Assembly: GCA_009693785.1 (NCBI GenBank)
Contig: SHWP01000022.1
Coordinates: 1 to 48,728, forward strand
DNA: 48,728 nt
Origin: Rhodospirillaceae bacterium
Lineage (GTDB): Bacteria > Pseudomonadota > Alphaproteobacteria > Rhodospirillales > Rhodospirillaceae
Direction of reading: 5' to 3'
In this document: positions 33,266 to 44,345 of the stretch, piece after piece
How positions within the stretch are numbered: position 1 is the stretch's first letter
Layout: each line of letters begins with the position of its first letter
Position numbers and translations under genes: made by a program
Notes under the pieces: generated by a model
What the model saw: the letters and a program-made list of their open reading frames with translations, nothing else
Told to the model about the DNA's origin: nothing
Database searches by the model: none

Positions 33266-34727
33266 ACTTTTGGAAGAACAGGGCATGGACCCTGCGGCGT
33301 TGAAAGAGTTGGAGATTGCCGGTCTGACCGCGGACTCACGCGAGGTCAAACCCGGCTATCTATTCGCGGCCTTGCCCGGTGCAAAGGCCGATGGCCGCGC
33401 ATTTCTAGTCGATGCCGTTGCGCGCGGAGCCAGCGCCATTCTAGCGCCGCCTGGTACGAACTTGGCCGAAGCTCGCGCCGACCGTCATGGCCAAGTCATC
33501 CGCCTGATCACCGATAGCAATCCACGCCGCCGTTTCGCTTTGATGGCCGCGAAATTTTATCCGCACCAGCCCGACACCATCGCCGCCGTGACCGGCACCA
33601 ATGGCAAAACCTCCGTGGCCCACTTCACACAGCAACTCTGGCAGGCGGTGGGCCATCACTCCGGCTACATGGGCACGCTCGGCGCATGGGGTGCGGGCAA
33701 AAAAATCGACGGCAGTTTGACGACTCCCGATCCTGTCGGTGTGCATCGCGTGTTGGAAGACCTCGCGCGCGCGGGCGTCACCCACTTGGCCATGGAAGCT
33801 TCAAGCCACGGCCTGCATCAATTCCGCATTGATGGCGTACGCGTTGGCATTGCCGGGTTTACCAACCTCAGCCGCGATCACCTCGATTACCACGGTTCCA
33901 TGGCGGCTTATTTGTCCGCGAAAATGCGGTTATTCTCGGATGTGTTGATTGACGGCGGCACGGCCGTCTTGAATGCCGACACGCCGGAGTTTCCAGCTCT
34001 TGATGCCACGTGCCGCTTGCGCCGCCACCGCGTGCTGTCTTATGGCGAACGCGGCGACGCCATTCGTATTGACGGCATCACGCGTGAAGCGGCAGCACAA
34101 AAACTTAAGCTGAGTATCTTTGGCCAAGCCTATGACGTCCGCCTGCCGCTGGCGGGCCGCTTCCAAGCCGCCAATGCCTTATGTGCGCTGGGTATGGTTC
34201 TGGCCTCTGGCACCGCTCCCAAAACTGCGGTGGCCGCACTTGAATCACTCCATGGTGTGCCGGGCCGTTTGGAATTGGTCGGCACGCATTCGTCTGGCGC
34301 GCCGGTCTATGTGGACTACGCGCACACCCCCGATGCGCTTGAAACCGTGTTGAACGCCCTGCGCCCGCATGCGACTGGCAAACTGATCGTGCTGTTTGGC
34401 TGTGGCGGGGACCGCGATCGCGGCAAGCGCCGCCTGATGGGTGAGAAAGCGAAAGACCTTGCCGACCGCGTGATCGTCACCGACGACAACCCGCGCACAG
34501 AGCAACCCACAGAGATCCGCCGGGAAATTCTGCAAGGCTGCCCCAACGCCGATAACATTGGCGACCGCGACGAGGCCATCAAGACCGCCATTCAAGGCCT
34601 GCATACGGGCGATGTGCTGTTGATTGCTGGTAAGGGCCACGAAAGTGGCCAGATTGTCGGCACCAGCGTCATTCCCTTTAGCGATGCCGAGGTTGCGCGC
34701 CGCCACCTCGCCGGAGGCCGCTCATGA
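33252..34727 (+). CDS. murE: UDP-MurNAc-tripeptide synthetase (MurE)
   Basis: Adds the third amino acid, here meso-diaminopimelate, to UDP-MurNAc-L-Ala-D-Glu. I chose the GTG at 33252 (MKLSELLEEQG), 491 residues; GTG at 33243 and TTG at 33240 are alternatives. Mur ligase motifs are the P-loop VTGTNGKTSVAHF, the central region EASSHGLHQFRIDG, and YAHTPDALE. The D-N-P-R motif in TDDNPRTEQP indicates specificity for diaminopimelate, not lysine. The gene overlaps ftsI by 14 bp and murF by 4 bp. Confidence 0.96.
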   Translation: MKLSELLEEQGMDPAALKELEIAGLTADSREVKPGYLFAALPGAKADGRAFLVDAVARGASAILAPPGTNLAEARADRHGQVIRLITDSNPRRRFALMAAKFYPHQPDTIAAVTGTNGKTSVAHFTQQLWQAVGHHSGYMGTLGAWGAGKKIDGSLTTPDPVGVHRVLEDLARAGVTHLAMEASSHGLHQFRIDGVRVGIAGFTNLSRDHLDYHGSMAAYLSAKMRLFSDVLIDGGTAVLNADTPEFPALDATCRLRRHRVLSYGERGDAIRIDGITREAAAQKLKLSIFGQAYDVRLPLAGRFQAANALCALGMVLASGTAPKTAVAALESLHGVPGRLELVGTHSSGAPVYVDYAHTPDALETVLNALRPHATGKLIVLFGCGGDRDRGKRRLMGEKAKDLADRVIVTDDNPRTEQPTEIRREILQGCPNADNIGDRDEAIKTAIQGLHTGDVLLIAGKGHESGQIVGTSVIPFSDAEVARRHLAGGRS

Positions 34728-36151
34728 CGGCCTTATGGACAGCCAGCGAAATTGCCGCCGCGACATCGGGCCAACCGACTGGCCGGTGGTCAGTGCAGGG
34801 TGTGTCGATTGATAGCCGCACTATCGCTAACGATGACTTGTTCGTGGCCCTGCAAGGCCCGAACCATGACGGTCATGCATATATAGGTACAGCGCTGGCG
34901 GCGGGCGCGGCTGGTATTTTAGTCCATCGCGAACCCAAGACCTTCTCCCCCAGCAATAAAGATAAACTATTACTGGTTAAAGATACGTTCACGGCGCTCA
35001 ACGATTTGGGCAAAGCCGCGCGCGCGCGCAGTGGCGCAAAAATTGTTGCGATTACCGGCAGCGTTGGCAAAACCGGCACCAAGGAAGCATTGAAGCTGGC
35101 CTTCGATGCGCTCGGCCCGACGCACGCCACGGCTGGCAATCTCAATAATCATTGGGGTGTGCCACTGAGTTTGGCGCGCATGCCGCGTGAATCGCGCTTT
35201 GGCGTGTTCGAAATCGGCATGAATCATCCGGGCGAAATCGCGCCCTTGTCTAAACTCGTGCGGCCCCATGTGTCGATTGTCACAACCGTTGCCGCCGTGC
35301 ATCTCGAATTCTTTGAGTCGGTTGCAGCAATCGCCGATGAAAAAGCCAGCATCGCCGCTGGGCTTGGCGCCGATGGTGTGGCGATCTTGCCGGCCGATAG
35401 CGAACATATCGACCGGCTCATCGCATACACGCGCGGTCTTGGCTGCAAGACCATTTACACATTTGGCACTAACGGCAACGCGCAGTCGCGATTAGTGAGC
35501 GTGGCCTTCACCCAAACCGGCATGCAAGTGGCCGCCGATATTTTAGGAAGCCGGATCACTTTTGATTTGGGCGTGATCGGCAAGCAATGGGCTTTGAACA
35601 CCTTGGCCGTGCTGACAGCCGTCAAAGCCGTGGGCGGCGATGTCCAGGCGGGCGCGGCAGCATTGTCCCGTCTTGCGCCGACAAAGGGCCGTGGCACGCG
35701 CAGCATTATTGGATTGGCGCACGGCACCGCGACACTGATCGACGATAGCTACAATGCCAGCCCGATTTCGGTGAAAGCCTTGGCCGACACGCTTGGTCAA
35801 ATGCGCCAAGGCCACAAAGGCCGCCTCGTGCTGGTGCTGGGCGATATGCTCGAGCTCGGTCCACAAGCACCGGCTCTCCATGCCGATCTCAGCGGCGCGA
35901 TTTTGGCCAACGGCATTGATACCGTCTTTACTGCGGGGCCGCTGATAGAACACCTGCACAATGCCTTGCCGCGCGACAAACGCGGCGGTCATGCCAAGGA
36001 CTCATCGGCTTTGGCACCGCTTATAAGCGCCTCGATTCAACCGGGCGATCTCATCGCCGTCAAAGGTTCGAACGGCAGCCGCATGAGCATCGTTGTTGAA
36101 GCGCTGCACGGCTTGGCGCACGCCATGCCCAAAGCCGCCAACGGAAAATAG
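34724..36151 (+). CDS. murF: UDP-MurNAc-pentapeptide synthetase (MurF)
   Basis: Adds D-Ala-D-Ala to the UDP-MurNAc-tripeptide. The 475 residues contain [24 protein letters not shown] near the N-terminus, P-loop [38 protein letters not shown], and [11 protein letters not shown]. These are typical MurF motifs, with the N-N-x-x-G-x-P characteristic of the family. The ATG overlaps the murE stop. The substrate dipeptide is made by Ddl, whose gene lies further down the cluster. Confidence 0.96.
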   Translation: MTALWTASEIAAATSGQPTGRWSVQGVSIDSRTIANDDLFVALQGPNHDGHAYIGTALAAGAAGILVHREPKTFSPSNKDKLLLVKDTFTALNDLGKAARARSGAKIVAITGSVGKTGTKEALKLAFDALGPTHATAGNLNNHWGVPLSLARMPRESRFGVFEIGMNHPGEIAPLSKLVRPHVSIVTTVAAVHLEFFESVAAIADEKASIAAGLGADGVAILPADSEHIDRLIAYTRGLGCKTIYTFGTNGNAQSRLVSVAFTQTGMQVAADILGSRITFDLGVIGKQWALNTLAVLTAVKAVGGDVQAGAAALSRLAPTKGRGTRSIIGLAHGTATLIDDSYNASPISVKALADTLGQMRQGHKGRLVLVLGDMLELGPQAPALHADLSGAILANGIDTVFTAGPLIEHLHNALPRDKRGGHAKDSSALAPLISASIQPGDLIAVKGSNGSRMSIVVEALHGLAHAMPKAANGK

Positions 36152-36165
36152 GGAACCACACAGCA

Positions 36166-37251
36166 ATGCTATCCAACCTCGCCCAATTCGCCGACCAACT
36201 GCCGATCTTGAACGTCTTCCGTTACCTGACGTTCCGCGCTGGCGCAGCGGTGGTGACTGCGATGGTGGTGTGTTTCATCTTTGGCCCGGCCATCATTCAC
36301 TGGCTGAAGACCAAACAAGGCAAAGGCCAGCCGATCCGCCAGGATGGCCCGCAAAGCCACCTCATCACCAAGCAAGGCACGCCGACCATGGGTGGAGTGA
36401 TGATGCTGCTCTCGATCGGCATCGCCACGTTGCTGTGGGCAGATTTATCGAACCGCTACGTCTGGGTCGTACTGTTGGTCACGCTGAGCTACGGTTTTAT
36501 TGGCTTTCTTGATGACTTCCTCAAAGTCACGCGGCGCTCATCGGGCGGATTGGCCGGGCGCCTAAAGATGGCCGCCGAAATCGTCATCGCGGCCATAGCC
36601 GCCATTTGGGTCAATAATATCAGCGGCGGCAGCCTGGCCAATACGCTGGCCGTGCCGTTCTTTAAAGATCTGCTGATCAACCTCGGCATTCTGTACGTGC
36701 CATTCGCCGTGTTCATCATGGTGGGTGCGTCGAACGCCGTGAACCTGACCGATGGGTTGGATGGCCTGGCCATCGTACCCGTCATCATCGCCGCGGGCGT
36801 GTTTGTCATCATCTCGTATCTCATCGGCAACACGGTGTTCGCCAATTACCTGCAAGTGCATTACGTCGCAGGCGCCGGTGAACTGGCGATTTTCTGCGGC
36901 GCCATCGTTGGCGCAGGTCTTGGCTTTTTGTGGTTCAACGCCCCACCTGCCATGGTGTTCATGGGCGACACGGGTTCGCTCGCCATGGGCGGGGCGCTGG
37001 GTTCGGTCGCGGTCGTGACCAAACATGAAATCGTGCTGGGCCTTGTGGGTGGATTATTCGTGCTCGAGACAATCTCGGTCATCGTGCAGGTGGTTTCATT
37101 CAAACTGACCGGCAAGCGCGTCTTTCGCATGGCGCCGCTGCACCACCACTACGAAGATAAAGGCTGGGCTGAGTCCACCATTGTCATCCGGTTCTGGATT
37201 ATCGCCATGATCTTGGCGATTGCCGGACTCGCCACATTGAAGTTGAGGTGA
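36166..37251 (+). CDS. mraY: Phospho-MurNAc-pentapeptide transferase (MraY)
   Basis: Integral membrane enzyme that attaches the sugar-pentapeptide to undecaprenyl phosphate, forming lipid I. The 361 residues contain about ten transmembrane helices. Key motifs are [28 protein letters not shown] (Mg-binding Asp pair), [23 protein letters not shown], and [22 protein letters not shown]. The ATG lies 14 bp after the murF stop. The protein is full length with no break. Confidence 0.97.
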   Translation: MLSNLAQFADQLPILNVFRYLTFRAGAAVVTAMVVCFIFGPAIIHWLKTKQGKGQPIRQDGPQSHLITKQGTPTMGGVMMLLSIGIATLLWADLSNRYVWVVLLVTLSYGFIGFLDDFLKVTRRSSGGLAGRLKMAAEIVIAAIAAIWVNNISGGSLANTLAVPFFKDLLINLGILYVPFAVFIMVGASNAVNLTDGLDGLAIVPVIIAAGVFVIISYLIGNTVFANYLQVHYVAGAGELAIFCGAIVGAGLGFLWFNAPPAMVFMGDTGSLAMGGALGSVAVVTKHEIVLGLVGGLFVLETISVIVQVVSFKLTGKRVFRMAPLHHHYEDKGWAESTIVIRFWIIAMILAIAGLATLKLR

Positions 37252-37258
37252 GCGGCGC

Positions 37259-38677
37259 ATGATCCCCGTTTTCACCTTTGCTGGACAGCGCGTCGGCGTG
37301 ATGGGCCTCGGGAAATCAGGGCTGTCGGCGGCTGCCGCGTTGAAAGCAGGCGGGGCGAAGGTGGCGGTGTGGGATGACAAGCCCGAACAGCGCAAGATTG
37401 CCACGACGGCAGGCTGGGATTTGCTTGATGCGAATGCAGATCGCCTTGATATCGCGGCACTCGTGTGGAGCCCCGGCGTGCCCCACACATTGCCTAAGCC
37501 GCACGCCTTAGCGCTCAAGGCGCGCGCGCAGAATATTCCGATGATGTGCGATGTCGATTTGCTGTGCCGCGCGCAAGAAAGCGCCAGCTTCATCGGCATC
37601 ACGGGTACTAACGGCAAGTCAACGACCACAGCACTGACCGCACATATTTTCCGCCAAGCGGGCCGCACGGCGGATGTGGGCGGCAATCTGGGCACACCCG
37701 CGCTGGACTTAGCCGCGCTCGGCGCCATGGGCACCTATGTGCTGGAACTATCCTCATACCAATTAGAACTCGTGCCATCCCTGATGCTTGAAACGGCGAT
37801 CTTCCTCAACATCACGCCCGATCACCTCGACCGTCATGGCAGCATGGATGGTTATGTGGCGGCCAAGAAACGCATCTTCAACGGCCAGCGGCATCCCCGC
37901 ACGGCGATCATTGGAATCGACGACGCCTATTCTGCTGCGCTGCGCGATCAATTGTTGCGCGCAGGCGGGCACAATGTAATTCCGATTTCCGTAAAGCAAT
38001 CTGTGGCTGGCGGCGTCTATGTCGAGAACGGCGTGTTGATGGACGCCACCGGGCGGCGCCCAACTCAAATCGCCGACCTTCGCAGCATTGCCACCTTGCC
38101 CGGCGAGCACAATTGGCAAAACGCGGCGGCAGCCAGTGCAGCCGCGCTATCGCAGGGCATTGCCGCGCCTGTCATCGCGGCTGCTTTGGCCTCGTTCAAG
38201 GGCCTGGCGCACCGCCAAGAACTGGTGGCTGTGGTCGATGGCGTGCGTTTTATCAATGACAGCAAAGCCACCAACGCCGACGCCGCTGAAAAGGCCCTGC
38301 GCTGTTATCAAAACATTTACTGGATCGCGGGTGGGCGAGGGAAAGAAGGCGGCATCGCCTCATTGAAGCCCCTCTTCCCGCGCATCCGTCATGCATTCCT
38401 GATTGGCGAAGCCGCGGACGAGTTTGCCGACGCGCTCGAAGGTCATGTCGCGCACGATTTGTACGAAGACCTCGAAGCCGCCATTGAAGATGCGGGCGAC
38501 CGTGCGCTCGCAGAAAAATTGCCCGGCGCAGTGGTGCTGTTATCACCGGCCTGCGCCTCCTTCGACATGTTCAAGAATTTCGAGCAACGCGGCGATCTCT
38601 TCCGCACCGAGGTTCGCGCCCTTTGGCCGCAATCCGCAACCGCCAGCGCTAACCCCGAGCGGAGACCAACGCCATGA
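37259..38677 (+). CDS. murD: UDP-MurNAc-L-alanine:D-glutamate ligase (MurD)
   Basis: Adds D-glutamate to UDP-MurNAc-L-Ala. The 472 residues begin with the nucleotide-binding VGVMGLGKSGLSAAAAL, then PGVPHTLPKPHAL. The P-loop is GITGTNGKSTTTAL, followed by GGNLGTPALDL, NITPDHLDRHGSMDGY, and FINDSKATNADAAEKAL. The start ATG has GAGG ten bases upstream and lies 7 bp after mraY. It overlaps ftsW by 4 bp. Confidence 0.96.
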   Translation: MIPVFTFAGQRVGVMGLGKSGLSAAAALKAGGAKVAVWDDKPEQRKIATTAGWDLLDANADRLDIAALVWSPGVPHTLPKPHALALKARAQNIPMMCDVDLLCRAQESASFIGITGTNGKSTTTALTAHIFRQAGRTADVGGNLGTPALDLAALGAMGTYVLELSSYQLELVPSLMLETAIFLNITPDHLDRHGSMDGYVAAKKRIFNGQRHPRTAIIGIDDAYSAALRDQLLRAGGHNVIPISVKQSVAGGVYVENGVLMDATGRRPTQIADLRSIATLPGEHNWQNAAAASAAALSQGIAAPVIAAALASFKGLAHRQELVAVVDGVRFINDSKATNADAAEKALRCYQNIYWIAGGRGKEGGIASLKPLFPRIRHAFLIGEAADEFADALEGHVAHDLYEDLEAAIEDAGDRALAEKLPGAVVLLSPACASFDMFKNFEQRGDLFRTEVRALWPQSATASANPERRPTP

Positions 38678-39804
38678 GCACCACCGTCGCACGCACCGAT
38701 ATCAGCACGGTCGGCCGCTGGTGGTGGACCGTGGATAAGTGGATCTTGGCCGCCACCACGATCTTGATCGGCATTGGCATCATCCTGAACTTCGCCGCAG
38801 GTCCGCCCGCGGCCGAGCGCATTGGGGCCGAGACGTTCCACTTTGTGCGCCGCCAAATGGTGTTCCTACCGCTCACCATCATGGTGATTTTTGGAATCTC
38901 GTTGATGGCACCCGTACAAGTGCGCCGCTTCGCCGTCATCGGCTTTGCCATCACCCTGTTGCTGATGCTGGCCACGCTGGCTGTGGGCATCGAAGTAAAG
39001 GGCGCAAAGCGCTGGATTTACCTGGCGGGCATGTCGTTGCAGCCTTCGGAATTCATCAAGCCGTTTTTCGCCGTCGTAGCGGCGTGGATGTTCGCCGAAC
39101 ACCGCCTGCGCGAAGATTTTCCGGGCAACATCATTTCAGTGGGCTTGCTGTTTTCGGTGGTCGCAGTGCTGCTCAGTCAGCCTGACGTCGGCATGACCTT
39201 GGTGGTCTGCGCGGTGTGGTGCGCGCAGTTCTTCATGGCGGGGCTGCCGATCTTCTGGGTCATCTTGATTGTCGTTGCAGGTCTGGGCGCCATTGTCGGT
39301 GCGTATTTCACCTTCCCGCATGTGGCCAGCCGCGTTGACCGTTTTCTCGACCCGGCCAGTGGCGACAACTACCAAATCACCCAAGCCATGCGGGCGTTCC
39401 AACAAGGCGGCTTGTTCGGCCGTGGCCCGGGCGAGGGCCGCGTGAAAGAAGCATTGCCCGATGCCCACACCGATTTCATTTTCGCCGTCGCAGGCGAAGA
39501 ATTCGGTGTGTTCTTGTGCCTGCTGCTGGTCGCGCTGTTCGCGTTCTTGGTCGTGCGCGCCCTGCTGAAAGTAATGCGTGAGGAAAATCTGTTCGTGCTT
39601 TTGGCAGTAGGTGGGCTTGCCGTTCAATTCGGTTTGCAAGCCATCATCAACATGGCGTCCAGTCTGCATATGATGCCGACCAAGGGCATGACACTGCCGT
39701 TTGTTTCATATGGTGGTTCGTCGTTGGTCGCCCTGGGTGTGGGCATGGGCATGATTCTCGCCCTCACACGCCGCCGCCGCGACCCGGAGGGCCACGCTAC
39801 ATGA
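38674..39804 (+). CDS. ftsW: SEDS peptidoglycan glycosyltransferase FtsW
   Basis: Polytopic SEDS-family glycosyltransferase that polymerises septal glycan from lipid II with FtsI. The 376 residues show about ten transmembrane helices and the signatures KGAKRWIYLAGMSLQPSEFIKPF, LSQPDVGMTLVV, FQQGGLFGRGPGEGRVKEALPDAHTDFIFAVAGEE, and PFVSYGGSSLVALGVGMG. The conserved Asp in P-D-A-H-T-D supports activity. It overlaps murD and murG by 4 bp each. Confidence 0.97.
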   Translation: MSTTVARTDISTVGRWWWTVDKWILAATTILIGIGIILNFAAGPPAAERIGAETFHFVRRQMVFLPLTIMVIFGISLMAPVQVRRFAVIGFAITLLLMLATLAVGIEVKGAKRWIYLAGMSLQPSEFIKPFFAVVAAWMFAEHRLREDFPGNIISVGLLFSVVAVLLSQPDVGMTLVVCAVWCAQFFMAGLPIFWVILIVVAGLGAIVGAYFTFPHVASRVDRFLDPASGDNYQITQAMRAFQQGGLFGRGPGEGRVKEALPDAHTDFIFAVAGEEFGVFLCLLLVALFAFLVVRALLKVMREENLFVLLAVGGLAVQFGLQAIINMASSLHMMPTKGMTLPFVSYGGSSLVALGVGMGMILALTRRRRDPEGHAT

Positions 39805-41024
39805 CCCCAACCCCCTCGCCCAACGCCCCTTTAATTGTGCTCGCGGCCGGTGGCACCGGTGGCCATGTCTTTCCGGCCGAAGCCTTGGCGCAAGAACTGT
39901 TGTCGCAGGACTATCGTTTGGCGCTGATCACCGACCGGCGTGGCGAGCGCTTTGGCGGAACGCTGGGTCTGATCGACCGTCATTTCATCTGGGCCGGGGC
40001 TTTGGCGGGAACTGGCCTCTTCGGCAAACTCAAATCAACCGTCGAACTGATGATCGGCACGGTCCAAGCGTTCAACCTGATGAAGCGCCTCAAGCCCGCC
40101 GTCGTGGTTGGCTTTGGCGGCTATGCGGCGGCACCCACGATGGTGGCTGCGTTATTCGCACGCGTGCCAACCGTGATCCACGAACAAAACGCCATCCTCG
40201 GCTGGGCCAACCGCAAGTTGGCAGGCTCAGTCACCAAGGTTTGCACATCTTTCGACCTCGCACGGCCCGCGCCTGAGCGCGCTCAACTCATTCGCACCGG
40301 CATGCCGGTGCGCCCTGCCGTCGCCGCTGTGCGTTCGTCTGGATACCACGCGCCCGCCCCAAACGAGCCGTTCCGGATTTTGGTGCTGGGCGGCAGCCAA
40401 GGTGCGCGCGTGTTTAGCGACATCATTCCCGCTGCTGTGAAGTTACTGCCCGAACAATTGCGCCACCGGCTTGAAATTTCCCAGCAATGCCGCCCTGAAG
40501 AGGTCGACCGCACCCATGCTGCCTACGCAGGCCTCGGTGTACACGTCGAGTTGCGCCATTTCTTCGATAACGTACCGGAGCTTTTAGCAAAGGCCCATCT
40601 GTTGATCGCGCGCGCGGGTGCATCGACAGTGGCCGAAGCAACTGTGGCTGGCCGGCCGAGCTTATTGGTGCCCTATCCTTTCGCCGCCGACGATCATCAA
40701 ACCGCCAACGCCAAGGCCCTGATGACCTCTGGCGGCGGATGGATGATGCCGCAGGGCGAATTCACGGCTGAGACGCTGGCCCAACGGCTCACGCACATCA
40801 TCGAACAGCCACAGCAATTGGCCGATGCCGCTTCGGCAGCGCTGGCTTTTAGCATCCCCGATGCCGCAGGACGTATGGCCGCCGTCGTGGCCAGCGTGGT
40901 GCCCGGCAAGAACGGCGCTCGCGCCGTCGCTGCGTCGTCGGTTTCGGCCACGGTGACGTCGTTGAACAACACTGGCCACATTGAACGCCACATTGAGCAC
41001 AGATTTTCGCGAGGAGCCGCGTGA
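39801..41024 (+). CDS. murG: UDP-GlcNAc:lipid I GlcNAc-transferase (MurG)
   Basis: Peripheral membrane GT28 enzyme converting lipid I to lipid II. The 407 residues include [19 protein letters not shown] (acceptor-side G-loop), [43 protein letters not shown], and [34 protein letters not shown] of the UDP-GlcNAc site. A C-terminal tail of about 40 Ala/Ser-rich residues ([19 protein letters not shown]...) exceeds typical MurG length and has no assigned role. It overlaps ftsW, and its TGA shares a base with the murC start. Confidence 0.96.
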   Translation: MTPTPSPNAPLIVLAAGGTGGHVFPAEALAQELLSQDYRLALITDRRGERFGGTLGLIDRHFIWAGALAGTGLFGKLKSTVELMIGTVQAFNLMKRLKPAVVVGFGGYAAAPTMVAALFARVPTVIHEQNAILGWANRKLAGSVTKVCTSFDLARPAPERAQLIRTGMPVRPAVAAVRSSGYHAPAPNEPFRILVLGGSQGARVFSDIIPAAVKLLPEQLRHRLEISQQCRPEEVDRTHAAYAGLGVHVELRHFFDNVPELLAKAHLLIARAGASTVAEATVAGRPSLLVPYPFAADDHQTANAKALMTSGGGWMMPQGEFTAETLAQRLTHIIEQPQQLADAASAALAFSIPDAAGRMAAVVASVVPGKNGARAVAASSVSATVTSLNNTGHIERHIEHRFSRGAA

Positions 41025-42472
41025 TGCAGTCCATGCCACTCGACATCGGCATTATTCATTTCGTCGGCATCGGCGGCATTGGCATGAGCGGCATTGCCGA
41101 GGTCATGCATAACCTTGGCTATAAGGTCCAAGGCAGCGACATCGCCCAGAATGCCAACGTAGACCGCCTGCGCGGGCTCGGCATCAAGGTCGAGATCGGC
41201 CACAAGGGCGAGAACCTTGGCGATGCTCAAGTCATCGTCATTTCCTCGGCGGTGAAACCCGACAACCCCGAGGTGCTGGCCGCGCGTAAAGGCATGCTGC
41301 CCGTGGTGCGCCGCGCCGAGATGTTGGCCGAACTGATGCGCTTGAAGTGGTCGGTGGCCATCGGGGGCACCCACGGCAAAACCACAACCACCTCGCTCAT
41401 TGCCAGCGTGCTTGAGACCGCGAAGCTCGACCCCACCGTGATCAACGGCGGCATCATCAATGCTTACGGCACGAACGCGCGCTTAGGCAGCGGCGAATGG
41501 ATGGTGGTGGAGGCCGATGAATCCGACGGCACCTTCAACCGCCTGCCCGCCACGATTGCCGTGGTCACCAACATCGACCCCGAACACATGGATTTTTACG
41601 GCGATTTTGCCAAGCTCAAAGCCGCCTTCCGCACGTTCATCGAGTCCATTCCGTTCTATGGCTTTGCGGTGCTGTGCATCGACCACCCCGAGGTGCAGTC
41701 ACTGCTGCCGCATATCCAAGACCGCAAGATCATCACCTATGGCCTGAGCCCTACGGCTGTCGTGCGCGGCTTGAATGTCGTGCTCGATGGCAATGGTGTG
41801 CGCTTCGATGCCGCATTGTCCGACCGTGTGACAGGCGGCGAGCGCACCATCAAGGACGTGCGTTTGCCGATGTTCGGCCAACACAACGTCCTGAACGCAT
41901 TGGCGGCGGTTTCAGTGGCGGCGGAAATGGGCATCGCCGATGACGTGATCCGCGATGGCCTCGCGCGTTTCAAGGGCGTCAAACGCCGCTTCACCAAAGT
42001 TGGCGAAGTCGACGGTATTACCGTGATTGATGATTACGGCCATCATCCGGTTGAGATTGCCGCCGTTCTCAAAGCCGCCCGCACGACGACCAAGGGCCGT
42101 GTGATTGCTGTCGTACAGCCGCACCGTTACTCGCGCCTCCAGACTCTGTTCGAAGGTTTCTGCACCTGCTTCAATGACGCCGACCATGTGGTCGTGGCCG
42201 ATGTTTACCCCGCGGGCGAACCGCCGATTGAAGGCATCAATCGTGATTCACTCATCAACGGGCTGCATGCCCATGGTCATCCGCAGGTCACGGCACTGCT
42301 ATCGCCCAAACATTTGGCGGCTGTGATTGATGACATCGCTAAGCCCGGCGACTTCGTCGTTTGCCTCGGCGCTGGCAACATCACAGCTTGGGCGAATGCC
42401 CTACCCAACGAATTGGCCGCTATTCACAAATCGAGCAAGACCGATGCTCGCCGTGCGGGGAGCGCCGCATGA
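41024..42472 (+). CDS. murC: UDP-MurNAc:L-alanine ligase (MurC)
   Basis: First of the four Mur ligases; joins L-alanine to UDP-MurNAc. I chose the ATG at 41024 (482 residues), 7 bp after GAGGAG; a GTG at 41021 would add one residue. The N-terminal [30 protein letters not shown] is classic MurC. Then come P-loop [35 protein letters not shown], and [14 protein letters not shown]. It touches murG by one base and overlaps murB by 4 bp. Confidence 0.97.
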   Translation: MQSMPLDIGIIHFVGIGGIGMSGIAEVMHNLGYKVQGSDIAQNANVDRLRGLGIKVEIGHKGENLGDAQVIVISSAVKPDNPEVLAARKGMLPVVRRAEMLAELMRLKWSVAIGGTHGKTTTTSLIASVLETAKLDPTVINGGIINAYGTNARLGSGEWMVVEADESDGTFNRLPATIAVVTNIDPEHMDFYGDFAKLKAAFRTFIESIPFYGFAVLCIDHPEVQSLLPHIQDRKIITYGLSPTAVVRGLNVVLDGNGVRFDAALSDRVTGGERTIKDVRLPMFGQHNVLNALAAVSVAAEMGIADDVIRDGLARFKGVKRRFTKVGEVDGITVIDDYGHHPVEIAAVLKAARTTTKGRVIAVVQPHRYSRLQTLFEGFCTCFNDADHVVVADVYPAGEPPIEGINRDSLINGLHAHGHPQVTALLSPKHLAAVIDDIAKPGDFVVCLGAGNITAWANALPNELAAIHKSSKTDARRAGSAA

Positions 42473-43425
42473 TGACGGCTCACGCCTCATCTCCCAGCTT
42501 AATCGGACGCCTGCCGCGCGTGCGCGGCAGCTACGAACCTATGGCTGATTTGGGGCGCATGACGTGGTTTCGCACCGGCGGCCCGGCCGAAGTGTTGTTC
42601 ACACCGGCCGATGTGGCGGACTTATCAGCATTCCTCAAGAACAAACCAAACGATGTGCCCGTGACCGTGATCGGCTTGGGGTCCAATCTGTTGGTCCGTG
42701 ATGGTGGCGTACCCGGCGTGGTGATTCGACTGGGTAAAGCCTTCAACACGATTGAAACAGATGGCCTAACATTGCGATGCGGTGCTGCGGCGGTTGACGC
42801 CAATGTCGCCACTGCCGCACGCGATGCCTCGATTGCGGGCTTTGAGTTCCTGACGGGCGTGCCGGGCACCATTGGCGGCGCGGTGCGCATGAACGCAGGC
42901 TGCTATGGCCGCGAAATTCAAAATATCTGCGTCAGCGCCACGGCACTTGATGCGCAAGGCAATGTTCGTAAGTTAGGTCTTGATGAATTGGGCTTCAGCT
43001 ATCGCCACTGCGCCATCCCAGAAACCTGGGTGTTTATCGGCGCGGAACTGCGCGGCGTTAAGGGCGATGCCAACGCCATCACACAGCGCATCCGCGAAAT
43101 CCGCGCCGAACGTGAGGACAGCCAACCCACCCAAAGCCGCACTGGCGGCTCGACCTTCGCCAATCCAGCGGAAGCCAAGGCCTGGAAACTCATCGACGAA
43201 GCCGGCTGCCGCGGACTGATACGCGGCGGCGCCCAAGTTTCCGAGAAGCACACCAACTTCCTCATCAACACTGGCAATGCCACCTCCGCCGACCTGGAGG
43301 GCTTGGGTGAAGAGTTGCGCCGCCGTGTCAAGGAAACCAGCGGCATCCGGCTGGAATGGGAAATTCGCCGCATCGGTGTGACGAAAAACGACCCTAACGC
43401 CATCTCATCGCAGGCCCTTGCATGA
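42469..43425 (+). CDS. murB: UDP-N-acetylenolpyruvoylglucosamine reductase (MurB)
   Basis: FAD enzyme that reduces the enolpyruvyl group to form UDP-MurNAc. I chose the ATG at 42469, overlapping the murC stop; the frame stays open upstream inside murC but lacks support. The 318 residues contain [38 protein letters not shown] (FAD-binding), [18 protein letters not shown], and [11 protein letters not shown]. The last motif holds the conserved Ser that protonates substrate. It overlaps ddl by 4 bp. The usual C-terminal Glu region ([10 protein letters not shown]) is present. Confidence 0.95.
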   Translation: MMTAHASSPSLIGRLPRVRGSYEPMADLGRMTWFRTGGPAEVLFTPADVADLSAFLKNKPNDVPVTVIGLGSNLLVRDGGVPGVVIRLGKAFNTIETDGLTLRCGAAAVDANVATAARDASIAGFEFLTGVPGTIGGAVRMNAGCYGREIQNICVSATALDAQGNVRKLGLDELGFSYRHCAIPETWVFIGAELRGVKGDANAITQRIREIRAEREDSQPTQSRTGGSTFANPAEAKAWKLIDEAGCRGLIRGGAQVSEKHTNFLINTGNATSADLEGLGEELRRRVKETSGIRLEWEIRRIGVTKNDPNAISSQALA

Positions 43426-44345
43426 GCGCAACCCGCACCACAAAGCGCGTGGCCGTGCTCTCGGGCGGCCCATCGAAAGAACGCGAGGTGTCGATTGTCT
43501 CGGCACGCGCGGCTGCGCGCGCGCTTGAGGCCTTGGGCTATGGCGTGATCACCATCGATGTGACGCACGATGTGCCCGCGCTGGTGAGCGCGCTCAATGC
43601 CGCCAAGCCCGATGCCGTGTTCAACGCTTTGCATGGCCGCTTCGGCGAAGATGGCTGCATCCAGGGCCTGCTTGATTTGATGGGCCTGCCCTACACCCAC
43701 TCTGGCCGCATGGCCTCGGCCATGGCGATGGATAAACCCATGGCCAAGAAGATTTTTGCCTCGGTGGGCATTCCGGTGGCCGAAGAGGCCGTGGTGTCTC
43801 GCAAAGTCGCTGAGTCCCAAGACGTGCTGCCACGTCCCTATGTGCTCAAGCCCGTGAACGAAGGCTCCAGTGTCGGTGTGAAGATCGTGCGCGTCGGCGA
43901 TAACTGCCCGCCACTCGACGACCTTGGCATTCCACCCGAGGGAATGATCATGGTCGAACGCTTCATCCCAGGCCGCGAAGTCACCGTAGCCGTCATGGGC
44001 GATAAGCCGCTCGCCGTGACGGAAATCACCACCGAGCGCGAGTTCTACGACTACGAAGCCAAATACGCCACCGGCGGATCGGTCCACGTGCTGCCAGCCG
44101 TGCTGCCTAAGGCCGTGTATGACCGCGCCATGGAGTTGTCATTGGTCGCGCATCGTGCGCTGGGTTGCCGTGGCGTGTCGCGTGCTGACCTGCGCTTCGA
44201 TGGCACCGAGTTCTATATGCTCGAGGTGAATACTCAGCCGGGCCTAACGCCCACGTCGCTGGTTCCCGAGCAAGCCGCCCATCTGGGCATTAGTTTCAAT
44301 CAACTCATCCAATGGATGGTGGAGCACGCCGCATGCGACGCTTAG
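43422..44345 (+). CDS. ddl: D-alanine:D-alanine ligase
   Basis: ATP-grasp enzyme that makes the D-Ala-D-Ala used by MurF. The 307 residues contain RVAVLSGGPSKEREVSIVSARAAARAL, NALHGRFGEDGCIQGLLDLMGLPYTHSG, PYVLKPVNEGSSVGVKIV, MVERFIPGREVTVAVM, and YMLEVNTQPGLTPTSLVPEQA. These are typical DdlB-type motifs. It overlaps murB by 4 bp and ftsQ by 13 bp. The glycopeptide-resistance type change to D-lactate specificity is not evident. Confidence 0.96.
   Translation: MSATRTTKRVAVLSGGPSKEREVSIVSARAAARALEALGYGVITIDVTHDVPALVSALNAAKPDAVFNALHGRFGEDGCIQGLLDLMGLPYTHSGRMASAMAMDKPMAKKIFASVGIPVAEEAVVSRKVAESQDVLPRPYVLKPVNEGSSVGVKIVRVGDNCPPLDDLGIPPEGMIMVERFIPGREVTVAVMGDKPLAVTEITTEREFYDYEAKYATGGSVHVLPAVLPKAVYDRAMELSLVAHRALGCRGVSRADLRFDGTEFYMLEVNTQPGLTPTSLVPEQAAHLGISFNQLIQWMVEHAACDA

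Noticed and set aside
42361-42468. Upstream extension of murB inside murC
   Set aside because: It reads murC sequence in another frame; the ATG overlapping the murC stop is the natural start.
42999-44087. 362-codon antisense frame across murB and ddl
   Set aside because: Both murB and ddl are certain from motifs. The antisense frame shows no domain.
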